From the NCBI GenBank assembly GCA_018398585.1, contig JAGTTD010000008.1:4910501-4974500 (forward strand): a stretch of 64,000 nt of DNA, written 5' to 3'. The notes beneath the pieces are model-generated. The model saw only the letters and a program-made list of their open reading frames with translations. It ran no database searches and was not told the origin of the DNA. The position numbers and the translations under genes are program-made. The DNA comes from Simmondsia chinensis. Lineage: Eukaryota > Streptophyta > Magnoliopsida > Caryophyllales > Simmondsiaceae. Positions 11,312-22,489 of this stretch are shown here, piece after piece (the first letter of the stretch is position 1; the number at the start of each line of letters is the position of its first letter).

Positions 11312-11690
11312 GATATATTCCCAAATTAGGCATTTAGGGTCTATAGTATTATGCTCTTTCATATTATGGTAGTCTAATAATTAGTATAGTCCTAGTGGCT
11401 CCAACTACAGAAGGGTTATTCTATAAATAGAAGGGTTATTGTAATCAAAACGAATCAATCAAATTAAATGTCATCTTTATATTTTCCTTTCTATATCTCT
11501 CTTTATTTTTCAGTTTTTTTTTTAATTTTTCCTTTAATTTATAGTTTACTTTGATTTAGATTCGTATCAATTACGACATTTTTTTGACGACATCTCATAT
11601 AGTAAACATTGAAAGACAAAATTTCCCCTTACCGAAATTGTTTTTAGTGTCTAACCCTGAAATTTAGTGTCATTTCTTTATATTAAAACC
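11312..11690 (+). other. LTR-like remnant and first copy of a ~105-bp direct repeat
   Basis: TTCTATAAATAGAAGGGTTA near 11411 followed by a pyrimidine-rich stretch and GTATCAATTA near 11565 resembles the end of an LTR plus a degenerate primer site, but no partner LTR is seen. From 11585 begins TGACGACATCTC...AAAGACAAAATTTCCC, which recurs in direct orientation at 13503-13610, on the other side of R1. Confidence 0.4.
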
Positions 11691-11699
11691 ATGTACTTT

Positions 11700-13489
11700 C
11701 AAGCGTACGAGTTCCTCGCAGCTAAATCGAGTATGTGGGTGTCATATCCATAGGGGATTAATACAAGTTAAATTCAATGATTATCAAGCAGTTAAGATAC
11801 CAAAGAGGGTACCAAGACGTCGTCACCGAATTCCATTAGAACTCCAAAGTTAAGCGTGCTTGGGTGAGAGCAATACCAGGATGGGTGACCTCCTGGGAAG
11901 TCCTCACTCTCAAGTTGGAGGCATTCGAAAACAACCTCTCTTCAAGGGTAATATATTTGAAGGGGGAAGGCTGCATACATCCCCCCCCCCCCCCCCCCCC
12001 CCCCCGGGACCCTGCTTAGGTGGGAGCGCCTATGGCATTGGATATGTTAAAAAAAAAAACAAGTAGTTAAGATATGGGTTTTTGTAGAAAATATGAGTGA
12101 TTAACTAAATTTAAAGAATTAAACAGTAAATAGGTATATCAATCGATCAAAGCTAGTTTATGGTATGAATTAGAGTTCGCCTAACTCAGATCCTTTCATT
12201 ATATTTTATCATAATAATAACTTTAAAGGTTGAGGCTGCGGCCTCTAAATCTAGATTAACATTAAACTAGGGTTTAGGATAATGAACTAGTATAGGGGCA
12301 TAACCAATCTTATCACTCTATGTATAGCATGGATTATCTCAATAGCACTACTAAATCCCTTTATCACACTTAATTTCATGTTAAACTTTGATTAATACTT
12401 AAGTTAGAGCTTAAAATAATGAAGTAGTCTAAAGCCATAACCCATCTTATGATTCCAAAGGTAGCATGGATTATCTCAATAGTACTAACAAATTTCTTTG
12501 TTACTCCTAATTTAGTATTAGTTTGTATAAAAATTGTGTTCTGGGTTGTGTACAACCTCAACCATGACCACTCATGAAGAACCTGCTATACTAATCTATG
12601 CTACAAGCACAAAACGAATTGCAGATTAAACCGGAAATCTAGCAATGGCTACAAGCACATAAAAAGAAAACCAATCTCAATAAATAATTCCTTATATAGG
12701 TGCGAAAATAACACAACATAAGTCATTTTCAAAGATAAAATATAAATTTGGAATCTAGACGGCTACCCGTCCTTTACCCCTAAACTAGCAGTCCAATTCT
12801 CCATAGGAGTTATATAAAACTCAAATTCTAAACATAAAAGTAAAGGAAAACACATGGATGAAGACTCCGTTGATTGGTGTTGACTTCACTATTGCTTTGA
12901 TTCCCCGGTACTCCAACCACTTGCATTTCAGGCTTTTGAGAATCGGGTCTCTCTTGGCTGCTCGAAGCAAGAGGAGAAGTGAATAAAGAGCAAAGATTGG
13001 GAATAATTAGGTCCTTTAATTGGCTGCTATTTTCGTAGCTTGCGCAGTTAATTTAAAACACGCGTATCCTTGATCTGTAAGGAGTTACGGGTCAAATTTT
13101 GTATCAAAACGAAGCCCTCAAAGAGATCTACATGATCCCAGCAGTACCTTAAGTGGGGTCGGATATTATTGGTCATGAATTCTCTTTTCTTAACCTTTTG
13201 CTCGTTTAAAGTTCAACCGATTGCGAAAATGCTTGATCGATCTATCCACACACCCCAAGGGAAGAATTTTTTCAACTGAATCTTGATCCAATGGGTTCTT
13301 TTTCCACACGTGGTTAGGTTTCTCAATGTAATCTTTAAATATGTCAAATTTTGCTTGTCTTTTACCACTTTTCAAGTTGTCTTTGACCCATTTCGCTCCT
13401 AGCCTAAATAAAATTGCAATAAGAACACATGTAATAGCCGAATATATCACAGAAGTGAGGCATAAAACATATAGAAATGAGACGCATCA
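11700..13489 (-). mobile_element. R1: large LTR-like repeat, non-coding
   Basis: Read on the minus strand it begins TGATGCGTCTC at 13489 and follows R2 (21128-28858) over more than a kilobase. Shared landmarks are CATGTAGATCTCTTTGAG, CCGTAACTCCTTACAGATCA, a doubled segment on the TAGCATGGATTATCTCAATA theme, and a terminal GACACCCACATACTCGATTT-like segment. No protein domain is present; the open stretch at 13190-13450 is not related to anything I know. The left boundary is uncertain (about 11690-11720), and a 5S-SINE has inserted at 11800. Confidence 0.6.
11800..12059 (+). mobile_element. 5S rRNA-headed SINE, copy B, with a 25-bp C run
   Basis: Flanked by CAAGCAGTTAAGATA (11785-11799) and CAAGTAGTTAAGATA (12060-12074), 15 bp with one mismatch. 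The order is the same as the other copies: CCAAAGAGGG head, 5S rRNA segment (TTAAGCGTGCTTGGGTGAGA, GGATGGGTGACCTCCTGG), Au-type tail, A-rich 3' end. The short C run of the tail has grown to 25 C (11981-12005). The insertion is inside R1. Confidence 0.92.
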
Positions 13490-14690
13490 ATAAGACCCTC
13501 TCTGACGACATCTCTTATGGGAAACATTGAAAGACAAAATTTCCCTTTCACCAAAATCATTTTTGGTGTCTAACCTTAAAGTTTAGCGCCATGATTAATA
13601 TTTTATTCTCAAGGCCAAATGACGCAACCTTTGTTAAAACATCATCGTTTTGTTATTCATTTAAAATGTCCTGAACGAGTTTAAGGGGTATTTTTCTTAA
13701 TATATTTTATTGGGTATTTGCAGTAACCTGTTGCATGAGCTTTTTTGCTCAAAACATGACATCATCTCATCATAAAAGGTCTATTTATTAATACAAAGAA
13801 AATTCAAGGTACTAAAAGATAAATCAAAAAGGTCATTGGCCTTTTGTTATTTTTACAAACGTCAAAGTACTAAAATATAAATAACCTCAGTTAAAAATAG
13901 AGAATTCAGGAAATTATTAGTTATGTAACATTAGATTTGACCATATATCGCCAAAGTACCTGTACATTTCAATATATATAATGAGGTATCTTGATATTTG
14001 AATATTTTATTACTTAGGTACCTTATATTGGAATTTCATAAATTTTTATAAGAATTTGACTAGTTTAATACATAAAATATTGATATTGTATATAATTTTC
14101 ATGATTTGTATAAGTTAGCCGATGTTTTGAATAAAAATTGAGCAAATTACGATAAAAAATTTACCGCCTGTTAATGTAAACTACCTAAATATTGTTGAAA
14201 AGATGTAACATGTTGTAGAAAAGAGTCATCATAAGGATACTATTGGAATCATATTTCATTTTAACATTTTTTTAATGAACATTTATCGAATTCTAAAAAA
14301 AGTGTTTTTTTATTAATAAAATTCTAAAGCTTCAAGATACCTAAGTCATAAAATATTTAAACCGCAACCTACCATATTTTATATATTAAAATATTAGGAT
14401 ACACAAGTAATAAATTTCTCAAAAATTTATAACTTTTTATATCTATCTATTAGAGACTATATTCTAAAATAGATGTTACATTTAAAATTGTGTAGATACT
14501 AAATGCTAAAACATGATAAATTTTTTTCGAAGTCTAATGAATTTTTTCGATAATGACTAAGGTAATATATATATTACGATGGTAAAGAGGATGCTAGGAG
14601 GGCTAAGTACAAATAACCCTACCTAGCAATTCATCATGAGCTACCCATATAATTCTTGGAATACAAAATCTAGCATCGATTACAGTAACA
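13490..14690. other. AT-rich spacer with repeat and MITE fragments
   Basis: 13503-13610 repeats 11585-11690. About 13740-13890 matches the right half of the MITE at 56355-56778 (shared ACTAAAATATAAATAACC end and AAAAAGGTCATTGGCCTTTT core), so it is a related, truncated or diverged copy. Two segments near 13960-14070 and 14330-14410 share sequence with 29440-29640. No gene is seen. Confidence 0.5.
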
Positions 14691-14694
14691 TTTT

Positions 14695-14880
14695 TTTAAT
14701 CAAAAAGAATTATATTAAGAGAAAAAAAAATGTACAAATAGTTAAGGATAAGATATCCTCAAAAATACAATCATGCTAATTACATAAGGTCCTCCAATCT
14801 CGCTATAAATGAGATAAAACTATGTCGGTGAAGACACCAAAACTCTTTGCTCATGGCGCTTCTAAGATTAACTCCTTCTC
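14695..14880 (-). mobile_element. LINE 3' end, second copy, reverse orientation
   Basis: The reverse complement matches 1770-1960, including GCATGATTGTATTTTTGAGG and the tail of T/C-rich sequence. The 3' tail lies at the low-coordinate end. I could not find a convincing target duplication. Confidence 0.6.
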
Positions 14881-15003
14881 CCATAAGAAGTGAGCAAATT
14901 CAACAAATTACAGAAAACATTCATTAGATTATGACGGAGCATACATATATGTGAACAAAATAATGTGTCATAAAATGAAAGTATCAAATTATGACACAAG
15001 GAT

Positions 15004-15714
15004 TGTTGATGTATTTTCAAAATAGAATACTTAATAAAGTGTTTGAGAAGTGTTTCATACTTGTTTTGATTGTGTTGGGCTTGATTTAGGTGTGTGTCAA
15101 CACATGGATTGTGTGTGTTGACACACAATTCTGCAAAAGCGATCCCAAGCATTTGTGTGTCGACACACAGGTCAACAAAACCACATGTGTTCAAGTGTGT
15201 GTCGACACATAGCTTCAATACACAATCTTACAATACCCCACATGTCGTAGCAAGTGTTGACACTCACTTCGACACATAGGCTTACAGTGAGCTGTGTGTG
15301 GATGTGTGTCGATACACATGGTCCTGTGTGTCAACACACGGTTTCGACACACAGGGCAATTATGACTATTACTTTGCGTAGTTGGAAGTGGTTTTTGGCA
15401 ATTCTTTTGGATAACTCTTGGGAGGTCTTTTAAGCTTTCTTCATCTATAAATAAACCACACTTGACTGATTTGGGAGTCTCATGAAAGATTGAAAATGGA
15501 CTTTATGAAACATTATTTTGAAGATCCTGGAAAGTTTCATTCTCATTCATATCTCTTCTATTCCTTCTTACACACACTCTCACTTCATATTTTAGTTGTC
15601 GTTGTATCCCCGAGACTATTTCGTTAAGGCGAAATGAGTCTTAATAAAAGTGATCATACAACCTCGACACCTGAGATCATCTGGTTACCCGGTTCTGAAG
15701 CAATTTCTCCAACA
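15004..15714 (+). repeat. LTR with TGTGTCGACACA palindrome array
   Basis: 711 bp. Between about 15094 and 15350 the motif GTGTGTCGACACAC and one-base variants recur, separated by 15-40 bp. The two LTRs of the element at 21232-27323 carry the same array in the opposite orientation. Confidence 0.85.
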
Positions 15715-15742
15715 ATGTTAAAACTTAATTTTCAGGTTTGGG

Positions 15743-16390
15743 ATGGCTTCTTCATTGCGAGAGATGACAGCAAACTTTGTGAAATTAGACCGGTTTGATG
15801 GTGGGAACTTCCGACCCTAGAAAAGGAAGATGAATTTTCTGATTACGACTCTCAACATGGTGTATGTCCTGAATACACCAATTCCTGATCCACCAACTGA
15901 TGAGGTGGAGACACTTTCCAAGCAACATGCCCGTTTGAAGTGGGAGAACGACGGTTACATATGTAGGGGACACATTCTCAACAGCATGACTGATGCCCAT
16001 TTCGACATCTACTCCAATGTTTCTACCACCAAGGAGTTATGGGACGCTCTTGAAGCATGGTACATGGCGGAGGACGCAGCAAGTAATAAGTTCTCAGATA
16101 GTCAATTTAGTAGTTATAAAATGGTTGATAATCATCTAGTAATGGAACAATTTTATGAAATAGAAAAAATTTTAAACCATTTTAAACAACACAATATGAA
16201 CATGGACGATACTATTATTATATCCTCCTTGACAGAAAAACTTCCGCCTTCATGGAGGGACATTAAGAAAAGTCGCAAACACAAGAAGGAAGACATGTCT
16301 ATGGAGGAATTGGCTAACCATCTTCGAATTGAGGAATGATACAGGTTGCAGGACGAGAATAAAGATCCCTTGGTGACATTGGAAAGATAA
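15743..16390 (+). pseudogene. copia gag fragment
   Basis: Begins ATG GCT TCT TCA (MASSLREMTANFVKLDRFDG). In-frame stops are a TAG just before 15830 and a TGA at 16337-16339; the frame between encodes a typical copia gag (VSTTKELWDALEAWYMAEDA, then KSRKHKKEDMSMEELANHLR). It corresponds to the gag of the element at 21232-27323, which has the same MASSLR start near 26610 on the minus strand. The nucleocapsid zinc knuckle is missing. Confidence 0.85.
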
Positions 16391-16681
16391 ATGTCACCCC
16401 CACATCAACTAATTCCAGTCAAACACAAACAGACCCAAAAGCCAAACTAGTTGAATCGAGTCGTAGAAAATCAGCAAAAGCAAAGGGCAAAATCATCAAC
16501 TATAACAACCATAAGAAAGAGAAAGCAAGAAGAGCATGGAGGATGAGAGAGAGAATGGACTTGAGATTCAATGGGTAGAGGACGAAATAGCAAAGATGAT
16601 TTGCAAGGTTGATGAGTATGATCATACGATGAACGCACAAAAGAAGAAGAAGCGTCGTATACCGATTGCAGCAACACGAAA

Positions 16682-17094
16682 ATGAAGATATGCTCAAGAA
16701 ACATTCGGGGTTTTGGGGGTTAGGAGAAGAAAGCAACTATAAGAGATTTGGTGAAAACACAAAGTCCAAGTATCCTAAGGTTAGTGGAGACAAAACACCG
16801 TAGTGTGAAGCAGAGAATTATAGCTAAATGTTGCAGCTCAGATGACTGCTCGTGGGAGGATGTCCCTGCTATGGAGGGAGCTGGAGGAATCATATTGATG
16901 TGGCATAAGAGGGACTTTGCAGTATCACATGCCGTTAAAGGCACGAGATGGATTTGTTTACATGGATCTTTAATTGGTGATAGCTTTGATTGTGTTGTTT
17001 GTCTTATCTATGCACCATGTTCACGTTTGGGGAGGGAAGTAGTTTGGTCAGAGCTGATTAGCATGTTTAATATGATTAACTCACCAATCCTTAT
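16682..17094 (+). pseudogene. LINE (L1-type) ORF2 endonuclease fragment
   Basis: An ATG at 16682 opens the usual N-terminus of a plant L1 apurinic endonuclease: MKICSRNIRGFGG (motif SWNxRGxG), a TAG stop at 16721-16723, then LRLVETKH (the catalytic glutamate motif), GAGGIILMW, and LIYAPC before SELISMFN and PILI, where GDFN would be expected. The reverse transcriptase is absent. The fragment is cut at the LTR of the next element (17095). It would have nicked target DNA during LINE insertion; here it is dead. Confidence 0.8.
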
Positions 17095-18545
17095 TGAATC
17101 AGACTGAAGAAGAACAGAAGTAGATGATGAAGATTAGAGAAAGAGAATTAGGGTTAGAAAGAATTAGAAAGAGAGAGAGAGAGTTTAGGAGAGAGAAAAT
17201 GGTTTGTTATTGTATTTGCTTAATCTCCCAATCATGCTTTACAATCCATTTTATATCACCACCTAATGTCCAAGACAACTTAAGTACATTGTCTAACTCA
17301 TCAACTAACTAGCTACCATTTTACTATTTCCTACTAACTACTTACTTTATGTATTACATGTATCATTATCTTTCGCTAAAGAACTTCCTTGCCCTCAAGG
17401 AAGAATTGGAGAAAAAAACATAACCAAAATACGTAATCAAAAACCAGCGTCCTGATTCGCATCTGGCATACAGACTAATAATCCCCCGGGATAAAAAATG
17501 AAGATGTGGAACACAAGCTTGGAAATTAATCTCCCAAGAGTTGTTATGCTTATATTGGATTCCACCTTGTAAGCGTAAAAGCCTGCCATTGTATCCTTTT
17601 TTTGCAAATATTATGTGGTGACCGATATTGAAGAACTCTAAGTTGAAAGTCTTGGATAAAGGAAAAAAACAGAATCCAACATCTTGAGAGAGAGATTTGG
17701 CCTTGGTTATATCAACCTCCATATATCGTAAAGGAGCTTCTTACAACCCCTTCAGTGAATCCATCATCACAATTTTATGCTCATCTTCGTTCTTATTTTT
17801 CTCTGGGCGTGCATCATCTTCTACTAATTCTTGGGTATTATCGAGATTATCTTCCATAGAAGAGTAGGGAACCAATTCGTCGTAAGCTTCTTTGTGGTTT
17901 GTTTATCCTTCATGTGTTTGCGTAGGATATAGTGGAGATTGGGCAATCTTCTCACAAAGAACCACATCTTGTTCTAGAGCAACCATTTGTCTTGGTGGGA
18001 AATCAAGAATTGGAGGCAAATCTTGATTTCTTTATGTGGTAAGTTGTCTTAACTGTTCCATGATTTTACCTTGTTCGGTTTTAATCAAAGATACGTCAGC
18101 CTGAACTCCAAAAAGTGTGTTGATCAAGCATTTCTGCTGGTCTTCATATTCATCAAACTTCTCATCGAAGAAGTTATGCAACCTGTTTTCACGTTCTTGT
18201 AAACGAGCCTCTAAACGACACAATTCAACCGTACCACTGATTCCTTTGACCATTAATGAACAATACCGCAGCACGAACTATAATATGATACCAATTGATA
18301 TTGGATTGAAGACGAAGAGAAGTAGATGATAAAATTAGAGAAAGAAAATTAGGGTTAGAAAGAATTAGAGAGAGAGAGAGAGAGTTGAGGAGAGAGGAAA
18401 TGGTTCATTATTGTATTTGCTTAATCTCCCAATTACACTTCACGAACCCTTTTATATTATCACCTATATCCAAAACTACTTACCTGCTTTGCCTAACTTA
18501 TCGACCAACTAACTACCATTTTATTATTTCCTACTAACTACTTCC
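17095..18545 (-). mobile_element. short deleted LTR retrotransposon
   Basis: Direct repeats of about 250 bp (about 17095-17345 and 18296-18545) share a (GA)n stretch, AATGGTT, TATTGTATTTGCTTAATCTC and TTTCCTACTAACTACTT. Next to the right copy the plus strand reads TGATACCAAT, the reverse complement of an initiator-Met primer site, so the element faces the minus strand. The interior is under 1 kb and has only a gag-like coiled-coil stretch. The outer LTR edges are less certain than those of the other elements. Confidence 0.7.
18032..18274 (-). pseudogene. gag-like coiled-coil fragment
   Basis: An 80-codon stretch next to the primer site, rich in Glu, Arg and Gln (CRLEARLQERENRLHNFFDE ... QGKIMEQLRQLTT), resembling the N-terminal helical part of Ty3/gypsy gag proteins. 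No capsid core, knuckle or pol follows. It could be the remaining start of gag in a deleted element; function cannot be assigned beyond that. Confidence 0.4.
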
Positions 18546-20430
18546 CTGATTTAGCCTTTTAGTTCAATTTTGTATTCCCCCTCCCCGCTTTTGTCGAATA
18601 AAGAAAAAGTGCTAAGGTTCTGTTTTGGGACTGTTATATGCTGAAAATGTTGATTAGATTGCTCCTCCAGTCCCGCCTAATCTTTTGGCACTATTTACCT
18701 CTCTTAAATTGTGTGGGGTCGAGATGTTTGCCTCCTCTAGTCTTTTGCTACTGATGTCATTGATTAGGTTCGTAATGCACCAAGGAACACCACACTTGCC
18801 CCTTATCAATTCTATGGCAATTTCATCCCGGTTTAGAATGATATTCTTAAACCTTGGTTGATATCTTTAAAGATCCCATATCTTACATGACATACAGATG
18901 GTTCCTCCTATTTTAAGTGGTCTAGACTCTAAAGCTCAATTTATATTTTTGTCTTTTCATCTTTATCTCCCAGTTAGGATAGCCGAAATATTGTTTGTAA
19001 ACCTTTACAAGAAGATAAAAAGTGGCTGTCATTCAACATTTTCTCTTTTATGTCGTGAGTTCTTGAAAACTCAATCATGTTCCTCACATCATATTCCTTG
19101 ATGTTTTAGCCTGGAAGCAAAATGGTTGATAACTATTATGTATGACTTCAGTGGATTAATCTTGACAGTTAATCAGTTATGGAAGAGTGAACTGATAGTT
19201 GTTATTTTAACATCTTACAAACATAGGAGAATATGAGGGTATCTGGTATAAAAAAATTTTAATATAAAAATAAAATTGAAAAAATGACAGTTTTTTTAAA
19301 GTAAAAATACAAATAAAAACTAAAAAAATTTCGATTAAACTACTTATATTAAAAGCTCTTTTTTTACAAATATATTTCTGCTAAAATTACTATGTTGACC
19401 AAATGGGTATAAAGACATATAAAATTAAATATAACATCAGCAACAAATCTAGTGCTGCCCGCCAAGCCATAATTTAGGAAAAATGAAATGTACACAACCT
19501 TATTTTGCAAAATGAGATTGTTTCCAAGAATCACAATCCTTAAAAGCACAAATAAAATAAATAATCCAATTTTATCATATATTGAAAACGAGTATGAATT
19601 TTAAATTATTAAAACGAAGGGGAATAACTATCAGGGATGGAAGAGATTGTTTTTACATCTCCAATACAATCACAACCACATTTTGAAGTCTAAAAACATA
19701 GGAGAATTTATAAGATGTAAAAACAATAACTATCAATTCACTCTTCCGTAACTGATTAACTGTCAAGATTAATCCATTAGTTATCAACCATTTTGCTCCC
19801 AGCCTAAAACCTCAAGGAATTAGATGTGAGGAACATGATTGAGTTTTCAAGAACTCATGACATAAAAAAGAAACGTTGAATGACAGCCACTTTTTTATCT
19901 CCTTGCAAAGGTTTGCAAACAAATTTCATGGCCATCCTAACTAGGAGATAAAGATAAACAGAGAAACAGATAAATTGAGCTCTAGAGTCTAGACCAAATA
20001 AAAGAGGAGCAACCATATGTGTGTCATGCAAGAGATGGGATCTTTAAAGATATCAATCTAGGACTTAAGAATATCATTATAAACGGGGCTGAAATTGCCA
20101 TAGGATCGATAAGGGGTGAGCGTGGTGTTCCTTGGTGCATTATGAACCTAATCAATGACATCAGCAACAAAAAGACAGAGGAGGCAAACATATCGGTCAT
20201 ACACACTTTACGGGAGGCAAATAGTACCAAAAGATAAGGTGGGACCGGAGGAGCAACCTAATCAATATTTTCAGCCTATAATAGTCCCAAAACGGAACCT
20301 TAGCACTTTTTCTTTATTTGACAAAAGCAGGGAAGGGGAATACAACATTGAACTCTTATCTAAAGGCTCAAAAATGGAAGTAGCTAGTAGGAGTCAATAA
20401 AACATTTATTGACTTGGAATGAATCGGGCA
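18490..20430. repeat. large imperfect inverted repeat (arms ~0.7 kb)
   Basis: Arm 1 (about 18490-19240) and arm 2 (about 19690-20430) are reverse complements along most of their length. Examples are AAGAAAAAGTGCTAAGGTTC against GAACCTTAGCACTTTTTCTT, and GATTAATCTTGACAGTTAAT against ATTAACTGTCAAGATTAATC. The spacer (about 450 bp) is AT-rich and non-coding. The outer end of arm 1 runs into the right LTR of the preceding element. It is either a long-armed non-autonomous transposon or an inverted duplication. Confidence 0.75.
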
Positions 20431-21127
20431 AATTATAAGGGAATATCAATGGAAACTATAAAATAAAATGGAGAGAGAAGCTCTCGGTCCTAGACTGAGA
20501 TGGGTTCGTCTTATTGGTTTTTCTAGTTATTGTTTCATTATTGAGCAAATTGAAGCATACTCCAACCCGTCACCCCGAGAGTACACTCCTATGATGGGTA
20601 CCGTGTTAACCCTGGGAGTCAGAGTGTCAAAGATTCCATTTGTATCAGATGGTGTAGTCATTTAGCTTCTTTTAGTATCCCCTGTAATTTCCTTTTATTC
20701 CTTTTTTCTTGATTGTGATGTTTTTGTTTTATCTTTTTCTGATGTGCACTTTTCTACAAGTTGGCTCAGGCTTTGCTTTTGCGGGTGTGCATGTTTGTAT
20801 CACAACTTTTCTCATTGATTATCGGGAAAAAAAAAAAAAAAAAAACCATTGCTCTTACTAGACTCTACGGCATTTGAGCCATTATGCTCTTGAGATAACA
20901 ACTGGTTGCTTAAAGAAAGCAAGCTATTGCTAGCATTGTGTAGTTGATAAAGCACCATATGAAACAGAATTGGCCATCTGACTTGTCAACTGAATTCTTG
21001 CATCATGTTGAGATGTGTTAAATTTCACGGATCTTTAGGCTCGACCCACGGAGTTAGCACACATGAAATTCATATATAAGCTCAAGTGGGTTCCATCCTA
21101 AAACCAATTGGTATTAGGTGGAGTAAT
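20431..21127 (+). other. non-coding; possible LINE 3' end with A-tail
   Basis: An A run at about 20826-20845 follows T-rich sequence (TTTTTGTTTTATCTTTTTCT) resembling a LINE 3' UTR. The 5' limit and a target duplication were not found. From 20960 to 21127 is the left flank of R2; its continuation resumes at 28859 (AATTGGTATTAGGTGGAG then TAACTTATTAGAC across the insertion). Confidence 0.35.
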
Positions 21128-21231
21128 TGATGTATCTTATATTTACATATGTTATTTCTCATTTCCACAACACAACATATTTGGCATTTGCACGTGCTTT
21201 TTGTTGTAATCTAGGCACGTTTGTTAGAAAA

Positions 21232-21919
21232 TTTCTTACAAGTCAGGTATCACAAACCAGTCTCTGGTCTCAAGGCGTGTAATCACTGTCCTTAAGACTT
21301 ATTTCGAGGATAGTGAAATAGTCTCAGGGATACAATGAGAACCAAATATGAAATGAGACAATGAGTAGGAAGGAAAGAACAAGAGATGGAAAGAATGACT
21401 TTGCAAGATACTTTCAAGATCTATTCATTTATCTCCAATCAATATGGTGGGACATATTTATATTGAAGCAAAATGTCTCTTATGAACGATCACATACGTC
21501 TCAAAACTTGTCCAAACCAACCTCTTGTAACTGTGCAAAATAACGATCAAAACTGCCCTGTGTGTTGAAGCTGTGTGTCAACATACAAGGCTGTGTGTCG
21601 ACACACATACCATCACACAGCTCACTGTAAGGCTGTGTGTCGAACTGAGTGTCGGCACTTACATCGACACATAGGGTACTGTAACGTTGTGTGTCAAAGT
21701 AAGTGTCAGTACTTACATCAACACACGGGGTTACTGTAAGATTTTTTTTGTCAACACACAGAGCCTATGTGTCGACACACAGAAACCTGGGAGCCTTTTT
21801 GCATAGTTGTGTGTCGACACACTCAACACATGTGTCGACACACACCATACTTAGACCAAATACATTATAAACAATCCAAAACACTTTATTAATCACTTTA
21901 TTTTGAAAATAAATCAACA
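21232..21919 (-). repeat. 3' LTR of copia element 3
   Basis: Contains the TGTGTCGACACA palindrome array at about 21560-21845. On the minus strand the purine-rich GGGCGGAGAA precedes it. Confidence 0.9.
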
Positions 21920-22489
21920 TTCTCCGCCCATTTTCAAAATACATTCATTCTTATATTACAATTCCAGCATCTCGATATAATAAGAAGCCTTTATGCATCA
22001 GTGAGAGTGTCTTTCGATTGAAGACACGTTACAATTAATCGGAACAAAAATGGTGGACCAAGCTTTGAACCATAAATTCTATTTGACTAACTGAACATAT
22101 CTCCACATACAAGACTTACTCCCTACACATATCTCATCTCCCATACCGACACATTTATGACCTTGTGTCCTGTACCCTTTATGAGTGTTTCAAAGCCAAA
22201 CCCATGTCATTAAATCACTCTTTGAAGTGCCCAAACTTCACACTCACATAGGTAGACGCCATTGATCATGTCCCTGCATCACGACATTCAATAATATACT
22301 CGGGTCCATTAAGAGCATAAGCTCATCCTCTTTGTTCCTTTGTCACAGGTTACCAAGCACTTCACACACGGGATGGAATATCATTTTTAGTGTTTGCAAT
22401 CACAAGGATGACGAAGCTCTCTCATTAAACTCAAGACCTGGTGTTGTACTAGGTGTTGAGTTGAGGGTCCATTATGGGTGACTAAGATA

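Larger units (their letters stand above)
15004..16400 (+). mobile_element. 5' part of a second copia family, truncated
   Basis: An LTR (15004-15714) plus part of gag, of the same family as the reverse-strand element at 21232-27323: same TGTTGAT start, same TGTGTCGACACA palindrome array, same TTTCTCCAACA-type end. Downstream of about 16400 the copia sequence stops and a LINE endonuclease begins. The pol region and 3' LTR are gone from this locus. Confidence 0.85.

Noticed and set aside
13190..13450. 86-codon minus-strand open frame in R1
   Set aside because: Not conserved as a frame in R2 and no recognisable domain.
17366..17722. 118-codon minus-strand frame in the deleted LTR element
   Set aside because: It overlaps the region next to the 3' LTR and resembles no protein family; likely non-coding.
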